Shown here: positions 28,547 to 42,050 of the stretch, piece by piece
Layout of the letters: the number at the start of each line of letters is the position of its first letter
How positions within the stretch are numbered: position 1 is the stretch's first letter
Source: Sclerurus mexicanus
Lineage: Eukaryota > Chordata > Aves > Passeriformes > Furnariidae
Direction: 5' to 3'
Assembly: GCA_013396755.1 (NCBI GenBank)
Contig: VWZF01006750.1
Coordinates: forward strand, 3,203,837 to 3,267,836
Length of the DNA: 64,000 nucleotides
Notes under the pieces: model-generated
Told to the model about the DNA's origin: nothing
The model's database searches: none
What the model saw: only the letters and a program-made list of their open reading frames with translations
Program-made: the position numbers and the translations under genes

Positions 28547-28659
28547 CCCATGAGTTTTTTTATTTTTACCCTTCTGACTCTCTCCCCTATCCTGACATGG
28601 TGGGGAGTTAGCAAGTAGTTGTGTAGGGCTTAGTTGCCGGCTGGGGTTAAACCGTGACA
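28547..28659 (-). mobile_element. Avian LTR-retrotransposon fragment (start of an LTR)
   Basis: On the minus strand from 28659 the sequence starts TGTCACGGTTTAACCCCAGC and continues CGGCAACTAAGCCC, AGGATAGGGGAGAGAGTC and ACTCATGGGTT. This is the recognisable opening of an LTR found widely in bird genomes, including the TG terminal dinucleotide. Only about 110 bases match; the rest of the LTR and any internal region are missing. It contains no gene. Family naming needs a repeat library; the match is from memory of common avian repeat sequence. Confidence 0.72.
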
Positions 28660-31600
28660 GTATTACAAAGCAATCCCGCTCTGAGGTCAGAGTCATAAAA
28701 CAACACAAGCTTCTGCTCTTTGATTGATGCTATGACCAGAACCCCTTGGTACTAACAGGTTTTTATAATACAGCTGCTTATCTACTGGGTTTTTCATTAC
28801 AGATGCATTGTATTTTCCACCCATCTTGATACAGCCCCTGGGATGGATATCTCTCCCTCTCTTACATTCAGCAAGGAATGGGGCCTGTTTTATTTGATTA
28901 AATAGCCGTTCTGCAAACAGCCATAAACACCAATCAGCCCCCATACAGCAGGAAAGCTTTAGAACTGGGAATGGTAAACAACTCTCTCCTGCCATTGTAA
29001 TTCAGGAAGGGAGTTGTGCAGCCTATCTAGAGTGGGTATTTTATGCAAAAAAATAGAAGAATGAAATGTGATTACAGCTTCGTTAAAATGCTTCTTAAAA
29101 TACTCCATGTGGCACTTTAATCCTCTCCCATAGCTTGGCTATTGAAAAGAAACTCATTTATTGTAGTCACATTTTCAAATCAGACAACTCTGCCACCTAA
29201 TTCAAATGCAAAGGGACATAAACTGCTCGATGGCAATTTAACTATAGAGAATAAATGGTGGAAAAAAACCCAATTATAATTACTCTTCAGCCTAAGGAAA
29301 GACTGCTTATTTAACAGAAAAAAATTTAGCTTTACTTTTAGTTGACACATTTTAAGAAAGCCCACTTGTCTACCTGGCATACCCTCCTCAAACGTGAGGT
29401 TGTTCTCTCTCAATTGTCTGGAAAGTTAACTCCATCTACACTTCTTTTCAAGGAAAGTGCTCAGAAAGCATCTTCTTTGTTGCTTGAATCAGGTCAGAAG
29501 AATACAGTGGCAGGAGGCTTCACAATGTACGGTATAGAAAACACACATTATTTTGCTTGGCTTTCTAAGGATTTTGTTGTGTGTGCAAGGTGCCAGAGAA
29601 TGAAAGGTCTTTCATCAGTTTCATTTGTCACTACCTATTGTAAGTACACCACTGACACATGCCAGTCTTGCAGGTTTGACCAACAGGAGAGAAAAAACTG
29701 TTTTTCTACATCCATCTGATCCTCTGTTATACTCGGCAGGGACTGCCACATTGGTGACTATAACCATGCAATACCTGCAGGAACTTCAAATACTCTTTAG
29801 GTAACATTTAGAAAAGCTCCCCTGCACACTCACACAGGAGCTCAGATTGATGTCAGGAAGGAGAGCCCAAATAATGCCTGGACAGGTGTCTTCCTGGCCA
29901 TGCCATAGTCTGTATGCAGGGCCACAATTGGCATGCAGAGTCCCATGTTAGTTCAAAACAGTCCTCTCCTAGACTTCACAGCCCTGTACAGATGTTAGGA
30001 AGAAAGCTGTATGAAACTTCAGGCTGAATGGGATTTTAACCTGAAATATTTAGCAGGAATTAAAGAGGTGTGTTTTCATTTCACATCGCTCCAGAGGAGG
30101 CAAGTCAATAAGGCTAGAAGGGCAAAGCACCCACAAGAACCTCTAATGTAGTTGTGACACCAGACCTTAGTGCAGCCTGACAACCTCTGCAGTGGAGACT
30201 TTCTGCTTACTGTAATTATCCTTTGAAGAAATAACTCCCTACATCCCAATCTCAAGATTTTTTTGGCATGAGTATGGGTTAAATCCAAAAAATGTACCAT
30301 AAATTCTGGCACACCTCTGAGTAGGACAGCAATTACTTTTGTGTAACTACTATCAAGTTTGAACCAACTGATCTGGTGCTTCAAACTCATCCTCATCCTC
30401 CTCTCTTGCTCTCTCCTTAAACACCATATAAACTTTTTTCCTCATAACATTTTGAATAAACTAATAAGTTGAATTGACTGGAATAAATCAATAAAATTAT
30501 ATATTCCAACAAAATGCAGTTTTACTACAACGCTTTCTACTGTATAATGAAATTACTGAGGACAATGCCAAAAAGTACCTAGCAGCAAAAGTGCTCAGTC
30601 TCTAGTCTCCTGAACCAGGTATTTCCAGGCAAGATGTTGGAGATCTCTCTGACTCTACAACATGTACTTGCATTTAATTGCACATAGGTAATTAGAAGCA
30701 CAGACCTGGAGTTTGGAAAACAACCACCGTTTTGGGGAAGCATAGGTAAAATCTTGGATTCCTTTTTTTTTTTATTTCAAAAATTAGCCTTTTCTGTGTT
30801 TTATTTCTCTACGTAGTATCTTAAACTGCACTGGACTTCCTCCTCTCTCACCTTTTGAGATTAGGATGACTTCAAGGGCAATAAACTGTTTTAATTAAAT
30901 TTTCTGATACTACAAGACTTGATACTCATATATGTTACAGATTAGAAAGGCTGATATTCCTAAGTATTCTGCTAGGGCTTTTTAGTTTGCAATTTAATTT
31001 TCCTGCAGAATTCTTATTATTTCACTAGCATTTAATTGCCTACCAATATGTTAATGTATTGACTATCTAAGGATGATATTCTAAAAATTTGCTATCTGAG
31101 CTTGATCTGTGAATTGCCTTTCTTTTCTATGTCTCCCTATGTGAGAGTATTAGAATGAAAAACCTCTGAATAATTTCATGATGAACTATTAAATGTCTTA
31201 CAGTGAAGACTTGCTACAGATCTACTCACTGCAATTGTATTTGCCAGTCTCTGGAACAGACATTTTGTTTGTTTAGTAAAAAGTTATTTAAGAGAAATTA
31301 TCTAAATCTATCCAAACTGTTTTAGGAACAATTGGCACAGCAGCTCCAAAAAACATGAAACAAGATCCCTCTGTTACTTTTTATCCCTCTGTCATGATTT
31401 TAGACTCGCAGCCTCATAGTCAAAGTCGTGCTTTAGGGCTGGAACATAGAGTGCATTTTATAAATTCCCTTTCTCATTATTTCTATTCATGGCTTTTTTT
31501 TTTTTTTTGCTGTTGTGTATATCCTTTAAACAACCTTACATTCAATCCTATCATTTGCATTTGTTAACGCATCACAATGTGTTTGGGTATTATTAAAATA

Positions 31601-34157
31601 TGTTAATACACAAAAATGATAGCTGGAAACACTTAAGCAAGAAAGTGAATACATTACCAAGTTCTGTGCCTGGAGCAAGAGTGTGCTCTCCTGTCTCCAT
31701 CTATTGATCATTAGTCAGAGTCTGCATTTCCCCTCATCTGTGTGTGATACCTCCCCTGAGCAGCACAACACACTATGAGCCTGCAACTGGGCTTCAAAGT
31801 GACAGAGTTTTTGGAACACTTCATCTGATTGCAAATGGAAAGTTGCAGAATTTGTTGCACAGATAAACAGCGAAATAATGTAAGATGGAGATAACAAAGG
31901 GTATGTGGAACTGTGTAGAGAGGTGAAGGGTGGAAGGAAGAAAGGATTTGAGAGCTGGGGAAAAGCTGGAGCAGCTGTTATCCAAACAGAAGAGATGGAG
32001 GGTCAAAAAGCAGAAACATGAAAAAGTAAGAGGGAGGAAACAAAGTGAAGTGAGAATTCAGAACAAGCAGAGATTGTTGGAGCTGTGTAGGAGTCTGTGT
32101 AGTCCCCAGACACTCTACAGAGGGTGGTGTTATTAATCTCCTTGAACCTGGAAATGTTACAGAACCTCTGTAGAAAATGCATGAAGCTAATGGAGATAAA
32201 ATGGAGAAACAAGAGCTCATAGGACCAGAATAACAGATGCCCAATACCTTTCGTGTCCCCTGTAGCCAAACAAGAATGCTCCAAATGCCAAACTGCTCTC
32301 TCTATCAGGCATTTTGTAGAGCTTCTTTCTTAGGATAATGAGAATGCAAAATGAGGTATCAGAGCATGGACATGTCTTTCTGCCATGGAAAGGGGCATGA
32401 GCCACAGAGGACATGGTGAGGGAACTGTGACTTAATACTGCCTTTGCACAAGTGAGTTAAAAAAGCAGGGGGATGACAGATGAAGACCTAATCCAAATTT
32501 CTATTTCTCCCTGAGACAGCAATTTCTGACAGACTTTTTCCACTGATATTTTTTAAAAAGGGATATGGAACTAGATTTGGGCACAAAAGAAAATGTGTGG
32601 TTGTTAAACTGCACAAAGTCTTTTGTCATCCTCCCATAAGAAAATGGCTACAAGAAGTGACCTGAAAAAGTAAAGGAATTACTTCAAGTAGGACATCTTA
32701 CTTATCCCAAGCTTTGCTTCCCTCTAAGTTGCACAAACATTGCCCATATCTGATGTGACCAGACTAGGCAAGCATATGCTTGTAACGTCCATCAGGAGTC
32801 TCTCTTGTTTAAGAAAGAACACTACTCAAAAATCCAAAGAAGGGTATATCCCTCCACAAGCTCCTGACACACAAGAGGAGATTCATTGCTCTGGTAGCAT
32901 CTCAGCACAGCATGTTCAACCCTCTGCAGTTTTTGGTCTGTTGGCATAGTCTTTTTTTGCCAAGGCAATGTCATAGATGGAGGAACCTAGGAAGTTAGCA
33001 TGTACAATTTTAGCAACAGCGTTGGAAGTAGAGTTATGGGTTGGAAAAAGTGGCAAGCTTTTATTATCTAGCAAAAGTTTCCTTGGATTGACTTTTCATT
33101 ATATGAATATATATACAACATGTTTTTATTGTAAGATGACACACGAGGACCAACATGACTCTAGCATCAGTACCCAAATGACAAGTGACAACTTATAAAA
33201 CTGACCCCTCACTATCTTTCTGCCCCAGAGAATCTCGCATCTCCCAAAACCTTCCTGGCCCCTGCAGCTGATAGACAGAAGGGGAGACATAATTTGGTTT
33301 TGGTTTTAATTGAGAGAGAAACATGCAGCAGAAATTCCATTTTGCTACCAATATATCCATAAAGACATTTCCAGTTTTGTACTCTTTACTAAATCCTGTG
33401 TTTTACTCATGAGATGGTTTGCAACAGCACCCATGAGAGCTGTTTCTCTTTCAAACCTCTCCTGTGCTAATGCATAATAAATGCACTCATCACCTAGTAA
33501 ATACTCATAAACCTTTTTCTTTTTTATAGAATATGACAACAGCACAAACTAAGCTACTTATTTGTAGGGGTGGGTTCAGCATCCTTTTCTGTTTATACAA
33601 TCCTGTCTAAGAGATGCCTCCCTAATACAGAGTGTGAGCATTATCCTGATATGCTCATGCTCAACTTTTACAACCACTGACTGAAAATGCACGCTCTCTT
33701 TCTTCAATTATTTCCTAATTGACAGTTTTCTTACTCCCTGTCACCTTCCAGCATTTTCCATCCCCTAAAAATCCAGGCATCAAGACAGAGCTCAGAATTT
33801 CTACAATTAATCACTTTCCAGTGGAAATGAAAACAGCATTCATGCTGCTTAGTTATTCAGAAATGTAAGGTCTCTCATATACAATCCTTGGGGTTGTGGT
33901 GTTCAGATGTGATAGGGCCATGGAAACAAAAAGAAATGCATACTGGTTTGGCAGCAATTCCCAAAATGCTCAGTGCCAGAAAAAGGCACAAAGAAGATAT
34001 AATGGGGTTAAACTATGCATTGCCTACTACAATGTCCTCGTGCATGTAGCCACAAGCATTACTCCACATGTTGTGGTCAAGGTACACTCACCATCATAGC
34101 ATAGCACTGTGCTCCTACCTATTAGAAATAGCCAAAGTTCTCCAGAAATTAACAACC

Positions 34158-34217
34158 AAAAAAAAAAAAAAAAAAAAAGGAAAGAAAAAAAAAGAAAAGA
34201 AAAAAGAAAAAAGGAAA
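34158..34217. repeat. A-rich tract
   Basis: A run of 21 A residues followed by (GAAAA)n-like sequence. The plus-strand sequence just upstream shows no recognisable gene or retrocopy that would make it a retroposon tail, so it is treated as simple sequence. Confidence 0.9.
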
Positions 34218-35832
34218 CTCCTATTTGTTATCTCTACAGCTAGGGACTGAGGGTTTTCTAATACAAAATTAGTTCTAGTTTTTGCATGTGTGTAAGGATT
34301 ATCTCACACCAAACCCCTGGCAATGCACCATACACCTTACAGTAGCAGCTATCCACACACAGAGCTGGTCTCTTATCACCAGGACAGGCATGGACTCCAG
34401 ATGTTTCTCTGGCAACTCCATCCTAATTAGTCCAGTTCTACAGAAGAGAAACATCAAGTGAAATCTCCACTTAAAAAGGACTCAATTTTCCACTCTGGAC
34501 TGTTTTGCCCTATAACAAGATGACTACAGGATTAGACAGAGGCTAAGGTGTGAAGTACTTAGCTTTGTATTTGGCCATCAGCATGAAAGATTGGGACCCC
34601 CTGGGTGCGGACCACCCCCCTATTTCATGCTCACTCCTCAAAGGGCTGTCAGCTACCCTTTCTGCAGCTGAAAAGTCTGGACTCAGCTCTCTGCAAAATG
34701 CAGTTCTACAGGATTGAAACAAAATTTGTTCCTCAGAGTATATTTTGCTATTTCTTATTTTTACTGCCATTTCTAGTCATGGAATATGATCGTAGTTTGG
34801 TAGGCACTGTACAAAATAATCCACCAAGAAAAAGAGGTACCAGGCTTAAGCACTTCTGACCACTTTCTAGAGAAGCAAATTATCTCTCTACAATAGCTAG
34901 GAGAGAAACCTGGGCACCTAAATTAGGCACCACAAGTTACATATGATGGGGGCCATTGACAGATCTAGGTGAAGCAAGGTTTTAAGAAAGAGTTATCTTT
35001 GCACAGAAAAAAGAATGTATCTGTGGGGAGAGCCCTAAACAACCAAGCTTTCAGGCAAACAAACATCTGAAAAAAATCAGAAAACTGCAATATTAGAAAA
35101 CTGTCTCTGAGATTAATCCAATTATATTAATCAGCCAGAGAATTCAAAAGAAATAGGTAGCTGGAACCACTGACATGGAGAAATTGGAGGATAATAATTG
35201 CTCAATAAAATCTTATTTTCCCCCTATCTTTTTATATTGTATCAGACTGTTATGAACTTTAGTTCCCACACTCATCTTTTGAAGTTAGGCTGTAGCTGTC
35301 CTTTGAGGATGAAGGCTGAAAAGTCAGACACAGAAAGGTTGTTTTTTGAGAAATACTCTTCATCTGATAAGGGTGGTGTTTATTAATTTAGTTAATTCTG
35401 GGGTTTAGTAGTTCTTAGGTTTCTCTCACATCACATCTATGCTAGTATTTAGATGACTATGGTGTGAGTTCCTCTATCCCCTTTGATTTGACAGTTATAA
35501 AATAAACCAAAAGAAGGGAAAGAGGATAAAGAAACAACAAAACAGCCCTGCTCACCTGATGGGTAGTGATCATAGTACACCAGAGAGCTAGTTGTCAAGG
35601 TTTTTGTTACTGTAATAACAAAGGGGAGCGTTAAGGAGTTTGAAGAAAAGACAAGACTACTGTCTTGAGGGAAAACATACCTTACAGAAGAGTCCTTGGA
35701 GAAAGCATAAAGATGCTTGCTTGAAAAAGGAGTTGCACTGAAAGCTCACACAAGTGATTCTCAGTTCAGAAATGAGAAAGCTACAGGGAGCGTCAGAATC
35801 CACCATGAAAAGCCTTGAAGGTCAAGACAACC

Positions 35833-35860
35833 TTTTTTAATTTTTTTTTTTTTTTTTTTT
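35833..35860. repeat. T-tract
   Basis: TTTTTT-AA followed by 20 consecutive T residues. In the GRID2 transcript this is an A-tract. Confidence 0.9.
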
Positions 35861-38800
35861 AACGCAGGAGCATTTTCAATGGAACTAAATTCAGAAAGAG
35901 TGCTTCATAGAGGCACCAGAAAATAACTCTACTGACCCAATGGACAGGATGCTGTATGCGTAAGTAGTAGAAACATTATGGAAACCAAATTGGCAAAACT
36001 GAAATAGACACACCAGCAACAGAAAGCCACCAGAAGGAAACTTAAGATGATGAGGTCAGCTACTGTAGGTTTTAGGTTGAACTAAGTTAGTGGTCAGACA
36101 TGAACAGACAGTAGAGCGAAACACACAAATTTTATTTCAGATGAAAGAAGCTCAGTTCAGTTTAGGAGAAGGAAAACTGCAAGTTGTCTCTGTGGTGCCA
36201 ATTTATTTTGATTTAAGAGTAGTCAGGGATAAGCTGTAGGTAGAAATGACCATGGTCTTCGATGTAGGGTGGCCCACAAAAATTTCAAAACAGGTCTGGA
36301 AAATTCTCCAAAAGAATAGAGAGATAAGAGAGAGGGCAAGCAAAGACAGTAATGGAAGCTAGAATGGCACAGCACCACAGCAGGACATCAGTCAGTGGCA
36401 TCTGAGGTTGTTACAGTGACTGGCAGGCATATGCAGACTGACCTTTGAACAGAAGTCATGAGTAACTTGGATGGCATTTCAGTGAGAGCAAAAAGGGTGA
36501 GGTACATTTGGGAGCATGTAAGATGAAACAGGAGAAGATGAACTCAGATAAACTTTTCAGAAAACTTTGGAGACAAAGGGAATACAGCCATAGTTGTCTT
36601 GCTTAGCCACTGGATGAACACATGTCCATGTAGATCCACTTCTTGATATGTAGGCTGACTTACATATTCATTTGAATTAGGCTCTGCAGAAAATAAGTTT
36701 TACAGGTGTTTTACTCAAGATAAAACCTGTGAAAACTCTCTCGAAAGTCAAAGTTAGATCAGACTTTAATATATTCTGAGGAGTGTTGGTAAGGGAGAGC
36801 AAATCTGTTTTTAAACCTACCTTGAATTCTGAAAAAATGAGGCAGCAGGAAAACAGTTTTACATTTCATTTTTAAAGCTATACACAGAATCTTCTTCATG
36901 CTCTGTTAACTGTCACAGACCAGTTATTACACTTCCAAAACACACTGACCTCCTCAACTAACCCAGATAACTATTAGCCTTTTGATAATGCCTGCAAGTA
37001 ACACCACACTGCATTTGTAGTGCATTCTGGTCAGGATTCTAATTTTTTAACACTGCTGTAAGTTTTTTCAAGTCCCATATATGGAATCAAAGATACACAG
37101 GATTACAGGAAAGAAAAATAAATAGCCAGACTACACATGATAATACAAAGTGAGGGCAGTAGGCGTACCTGGTACCCCTAGGCACTTGCCAGCTCTAAAT
37201 CATGTGCAGGAGGCAGTAACTGCAGAACAGATGAACTGCACCTGCAGCTGCGGGACTGAACACAACAAGGTCTTAAGGGTGGTTGTGAACCTTATTACTT
37301 GTAGAGCCAACACAAAACATCTCAGCTGCCCAAGAAGCATCACCTCCAGAAGCAGAGGGGAACAGGAAACCAGTGTCTAGGTTGATAATTAGCTGGCTAA
37401 CCAACAGCTTCATAGCATAGCTGATCCTTTTGCTGTGAATTAAGTTATTCTGGAGTACTGTCCCAGCATTTTTATATGCTCTTACTTTTTTCTTCCTATC
37501 CCTTTCTTAGCCCCTGTCAAATTGCTGAATCACAGTACAGATCCAATATCCCAAAACACTGTCTTGGTTCACTTTTATTTTCAGTGTCTTTTCATTGGGC
37601 TACTCCATGGTCAGAAATGTTCACAACAAAGATGTATAGACTTTCATACGTTAACAGGATTTTTTGTGGTGCCACCAGTGTATCTGCCACAAGAATGGCA
37701 ATTCCAATGGCAATTTTGTGAGTGTATCAGGATAATTACTTAATTCAGGAGGTCTGTTTGACCCACCAAAAAAAATATTCATGCTGTCGCTACTGCTGTA
37801 AACAAATTAAGAATATCCAAGTTTAGTTATTAATGATTTGTTCTACCACAGAATCATAAATAGTTATTAACCCTTTCTTCCCAATACAAATAACGTTAGC
37901 AAAGCTTTGCTATGGTCTATTCATAAGTAGTTTAAACAATATTTTTACTATTACAGTATTTTCAGGAGGATAAAAGTGCCATTCCCAATGCCCAGGGAAA
38001 AAAAATGGGCTCAGCAGTTGCTAGCATGTTTCTACTGGCTGTGCAAGCAGGATCACAAGAAAATCTAAATCTCAAGACCAAATTCCTTTTGATACTGTGT
38101 GCAAGTTGAAAAGAAAATACTATGAGCCTACAAGGAGTTTCTCTTAATGCACCATCCATAAGCATTATTTCACCTGACAGTCATTCACAAGTTTTCTACC
38201 AGCTAAATATTTTGCAGATGGAGTTAAATAGGCAGAGGTTTCAAACACATTTGGATTCTGCCTGGGAAAGGAATTTTCCACTTTGTACTACCGAGAAAAA
38301 TGGAGATGCTGTAGGCTATGGTATCATGTTCAGAGGAACAAGGTGGGTAGGATAGGGCATTAGGCACTATTATACTCCAGGGAAGAAAGAGCAGGCAGGG
38401 GCACAATAGAAGCGCTTCATTATATTTTAAATGGGAATAGTTCCAAGGATAGGAAAGCCTGTGGTGCTTGTAAAGGATTAAACAGGGTAATGTGCTTTTT
38501 AAGAAGACATAAAGAGGTATGTAATGGGATATGTTTAAGCCTAAATGATTTTTCTTAGAGTCCTCAATGAATGTTTAAGCAGGCATGACTTAGGCGCCTG
38601 TAAATCCTCTCTGAATAAATAACTTCCGCAAAAATAGTTTCCTTTGACACAATGAGATGCATATTTCATAACCTATGCAAAAAAAGGAAAATCAGTTTGA
38701 GACACATGAAACACCTAGGAATAATACAGAAAAAGGGAAGATAAAAGTGAATATTCTTCAGAATGATCCAAGCTTATATAAAAATACAGCTACCTCCCCA

Positions 38801-40594
38801 TCCATTTTGATTTGATAGTGAAGGAAGACAAACACCTGAATGCTTCCCTACCTTAAGTTCAGACTTTCAACTGCTTTTTGCAGAAAGGAAGAGACAACAA
38901 GTGGAAGAAAATATCTAAAGTGCATGTGCTTTTCAGGCTGCCTCATTTGTGGCATCTAAAACTGCTCTCTCTTCAGAGTAGATCTACACAGCTGCTCTGT
39001 AACTGGACCTGATGGTACATATAGCTGTTCACTGTGGATGGAACAGGAGCACACATGGTGATACATGTGCACCTGACTTATGAGAAGAACAGGACCAATA
39101 AATATCAAAACCTGAAAACTTACAATGGCATGATCTTCCCATCTTATTTCTCTTGCCTGCCCTGCCCTCCTGCCAGGAAAAGCATGTCAAAGCGGTAGAT
39201 TGCCTGATGCAAAGTGGGACTGTGCAATCATTGTCATTTGGCTGTATTGTATTTTCACTCACACGGGTGCCATTCCCCATGAAGCAATTGGTGCAGCAAG
39301 CATGCAGTCCTGCTGTGTGAGAGGGGTGATGCGTTCAGTAAATCAGTGGTTGATCCCTCTCCCCTTCTCCCTGTTTATATATACATTAGTAATAAAATGC
39401 TACTTTCCTCAAAATAAAATAATGCTAGCTCCACTGGAATTGTCAGAAGAAAAGCAAGACAAAACTAAAGAACTCTTACGCTTTAACAGAAACTTTTGGG
39501 GAAGGCTCTGCCAGGAAGGCTGCTTGTAAACCCTATTTAACCTCTGAGGTGGTGCAGCAGGGAGTGTTGTTAAAGATGAGCATGCCCACTGCGCTCATAG
39601 CATCCTTCCTGTACACCTCTCTCCCATGGTGGTCCCTCCTATCATGGTACATTCATGGCCCTTAGTCAGCTGGGTGGAAGTCCCTTTCCCTGTGCCCATT
39701 TAGAAGCACTCAGCAAGCCTCTGCTCTCTCACTTGGCACTCCAGGAACATGTGCCAAGGTAATGGCATTGCAGAGCTTGGACAAGCTGCGGTTCAGTCAT
39801 GCTTTAGGAATGGTAGAAACAAACAGGAAGACCTGTTGGTTTAGCTTGTCCAGGGTTATATTCAGGTTAATAGCTCTGATGTGGCCAGTTAAATTCATTA
39901 AAGACCCTAACGAACATTATGAAGCATAGAAATAGGCCTAGGGGAACCATGAATTCTTTCCTTTGAAATGTTTTCATTTTCTGAAGCGTGTTACAAAGAT
40001 TATAATCTCTGCTTCTTATCTGCTACCTTTTAAAATACCAGTTTTCCTTGGCTAAGATTAGCTTTTAGCATCGCTTTCTTCATCCAGCTTTCTTCCTGAG
40101 CAGGCCAAACAGAATCTCCGCAAAGCTTCTGTGTGAATAGCAGCTGGCAAATAATCTTTTTCTGTGTCATTTCTTTCTGAAAACTGAAGGACAGGGAAAA
40201 ACTGCACACAAATGTAAATGCATGTGTTTGTTAGAACCTGTCCTAAGACATCTGATTTCTTTTAAACTGCAGGGTGGTTGGCTTGTTCGTATGGCACAAA
40301 TGAATTTTTCAACATCATCATTTGCAAATGCTTACTCCTGGGAAGCAGAAGCATTAAAAAACTTAGATATTTCTGGATTTGTAGGTTTTAGGACAGCAAA
40401 TACCATGTTTCCAGGAACAAGAAATCAAAGACTGCATTCTGGAATTACCTGCCAGTGTGATACACCGTTTGTTTGGGTTTTTTTGGCTATAAGACTTTAG
40501 TCAGCACATCTGTGTTTGATGTACTCTGGTTTTTGATTCTTCTGAAATCCTTTGTATAACTTGGGAAGGCAAACCAGAAGGAGGACAGGATTTT

Positions 40595-40610
40595 TATATA
40601 TATATATATA
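40595..40610. repeat. (TA)8 dinucleotide repeat
   Basis: Eight perfect TA units follow TTTT and precede GAAAAGG. Short AT microsatellite in the large intron. Confidence 0.95.
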
Positions 40611-41842
40611 GAAAAGGCAAACCTGAGCTTTATCAGCCCCTTAGAAACCAAGCTAAAATATGTTTTCTCAAAAAAAGCAATTTCCTTTAGCCAATAAATC
40701 TTCAGACTTTTTTCCTTGCTCTTTCAGCTTACGACTTTATCTAAAAGGGTTTCAAAAGTGCAGTTCCCCAGGCCCTCTCTTGACTCTTCTTTTATGCTAT
40801 TTAGTCCTTCAGAGAAGAAAATACAATCTTGGTTATCCACAGGTTGGAGTGGTGATTTTAAAGCTCCAAAGAATCTTTGTTATTTTGTAGTTCTTTTATT
40901 ATCAATAGATCACCAGTGATTTCATCATTTAACATTTCTCTTGTTTGTATCCAGTGTGAAAACACCAAAACCAACAAGTCTTCCTGGCAAATGGATTTTG
41001 TAGGAGACAAAAGGCAGAGTTTGTCTGCATTTTTAGAAGTCTCCAAATCAAGCTTATAACAAGTAAGCACACAATTCATGGATATTTTCTCTAATCAATC
41101 TTTACATTTTGAGGTTTAAAATAAAGTCAACGAAATATGATATTTGATTTGATTTAGAAGTCTGAATATAAAGACACAATGAGACGGAAAAAGTTTGTAT
41201 ACAATCACTCATTAACACATGTTCACTCTTATACTGAATCCTCTCATGGACTAGTGTTTCTATAAAAGCTGTAGCTGTCAACCAAGAACTGGGAAGGAAC
41301 TATGAATTGACAAATGTGCCTACAAAAATTGACTCCTGCTCTCAAAGTATTTTCCCACTGCTAAACCCACTACAGAAAGTGGCTGTGAGACTGTTCTTTA
41401 AAGCCAGATCATCTTTTTCTGCCTTCCTCTCTCAAAACAACCATGACTCAGAACTGAAAGCCAAGATTTTCAGTGTCAAGACTCTTCAAAAATAAAATAA
41501 TCAATGTCTTATATTCAAAATTCTTTAAGCATTGTGCAGGACATTGTTGCGTCCTAAGTTCCAGTGATCCTATTCCCACCTTGCATCCTGACAAATGCAT
41601 TCAACTCCTATAAATACACCTGTAAGTCCTTTTTGGGCAAACAGTCTAGATACTTAAAAAGGTGCTGAAAACAAGCTACACAGTTGAGAAGTCATAATCT
41701 TCTGTGCTGATGCAAAAGGCTTGCAGAAATTGGTACCAGGCATGAACATTATCTGGGTGCAAATGCATCCCTTATAGTTAAAAGCAACAACTAAGCAAAT
41801 GTGGTGTTACACAGAGCATGTCCAAGCAGAAGCAAAATGTAA

Positions 41843-41856
41843 TCATACCAGTACCT
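41843..41856 (-). other. GRID2: Tandem splice donor of the first S2 exon
   Basis: The minus strand reads AAG, then GTACTG, then GTATGA. The first GT (41853-41854) gives the conserved junction IQK|VKYGNY. The second GT (41847-41848) would keep GTA CTG as two extra codons, giving IQK-VL-VKYGNY in the same frame. The first site has good exon bases but lacks the +5 G. The second has +5 G but a poorer exon side. Confidence 0.7.
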
Positions 41857-42050
41857 TTTGAATGCCTGCGGTCGACTCCACGACGTTGTTCTCTGAGCCG
41901 TTACTTCTGTTAATCATCCTCCACATTTGGGAATACATGCTGTCCCTCTCAAAAGGATTCATCCCTTTCACTCGGACGTGCTCATAGACCGCGGAGTCCA
42001 AGACAGTGCCATAAGGAATATCCGTCTGCCTTGAGAGATCCTGGAGAGAC
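41855..42050 (-). CDS. GRID2: GRID2 exon B: first half of ligand-binding segment S2
   Basis: This 196-nt exon starts with one base that completes the Gln codon left open by the M3 exon, followed by 65 codons that begin SLQDLSRQTDIPYGTVLDSA and end ESTAGIQK. It encodes the first part of S2, the extracellular half of the clamshell ligand-binding domain after M3. Landmarks of the delta-2 family are PYGTVLDSAVYEHVR, NPFERDSMYSQMWRMI and NRSNGSENN, the last holding two overlapping N-glycosylation sequons (NRS, NGS). The acceptor is a good pyrimidine tract ending in AAG rather than CAG (42051-42053). The donor by homology is AAG|GTACTG, with the GT at 41853-41854. A second GT six bases downstream is also possible. 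The length is not a multiple of three, so skipping would shift the frame. Residues near VVESTAG differ from the mammalian version I remember and look like lineage change. Confidence 0.96.

Larger units (their letters stand above)
15533..41854 (-). other. GRID2: GRID2 intron between the two S2 exons (complete)
   Basis: A complete intron of 26,322 nt, bounded by the GTACTG donor (or the GTATGA donor six bases further in) and a strong TTTTCTGCAG acceptor. An avian LTR fragment lies at 28547-28659. Simple-sequence tracts occur at 18573-18594, 24503-24580, 34158-34217, 35833-35860 and 40595-40610. An 11-bp-stem inverted repeat lies at 25414-25444, and a 22-bp tandem duplication spans 20218-20255. 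The stretch 31918-32075 and much of 35500-36600 are purine-rich on the plus strand, hence pyrimidine-rich in the transcript. Nothing resembling a duplicated S2 exon was seen. Confidence 0.9.

Noticed and set aside
29342..29719. 125-codon plus-strand open frame
   Set aside because: Composition and lack of motifs point to chance; no supporting splice or promoter signal.
34158..34217. A-tract as poly(A) tail of a processed pseudogene
   Set aside because: No recognisable coding or SINE body precedes it and no target-site duplication was seen.
35500..36600. Purine-rich kilobase as an ancient DNA transposon or MIR-like element
   Set aside because: A few phrases feel repeat-like but no ordered match or terminal repeats could be supported by reading alone.
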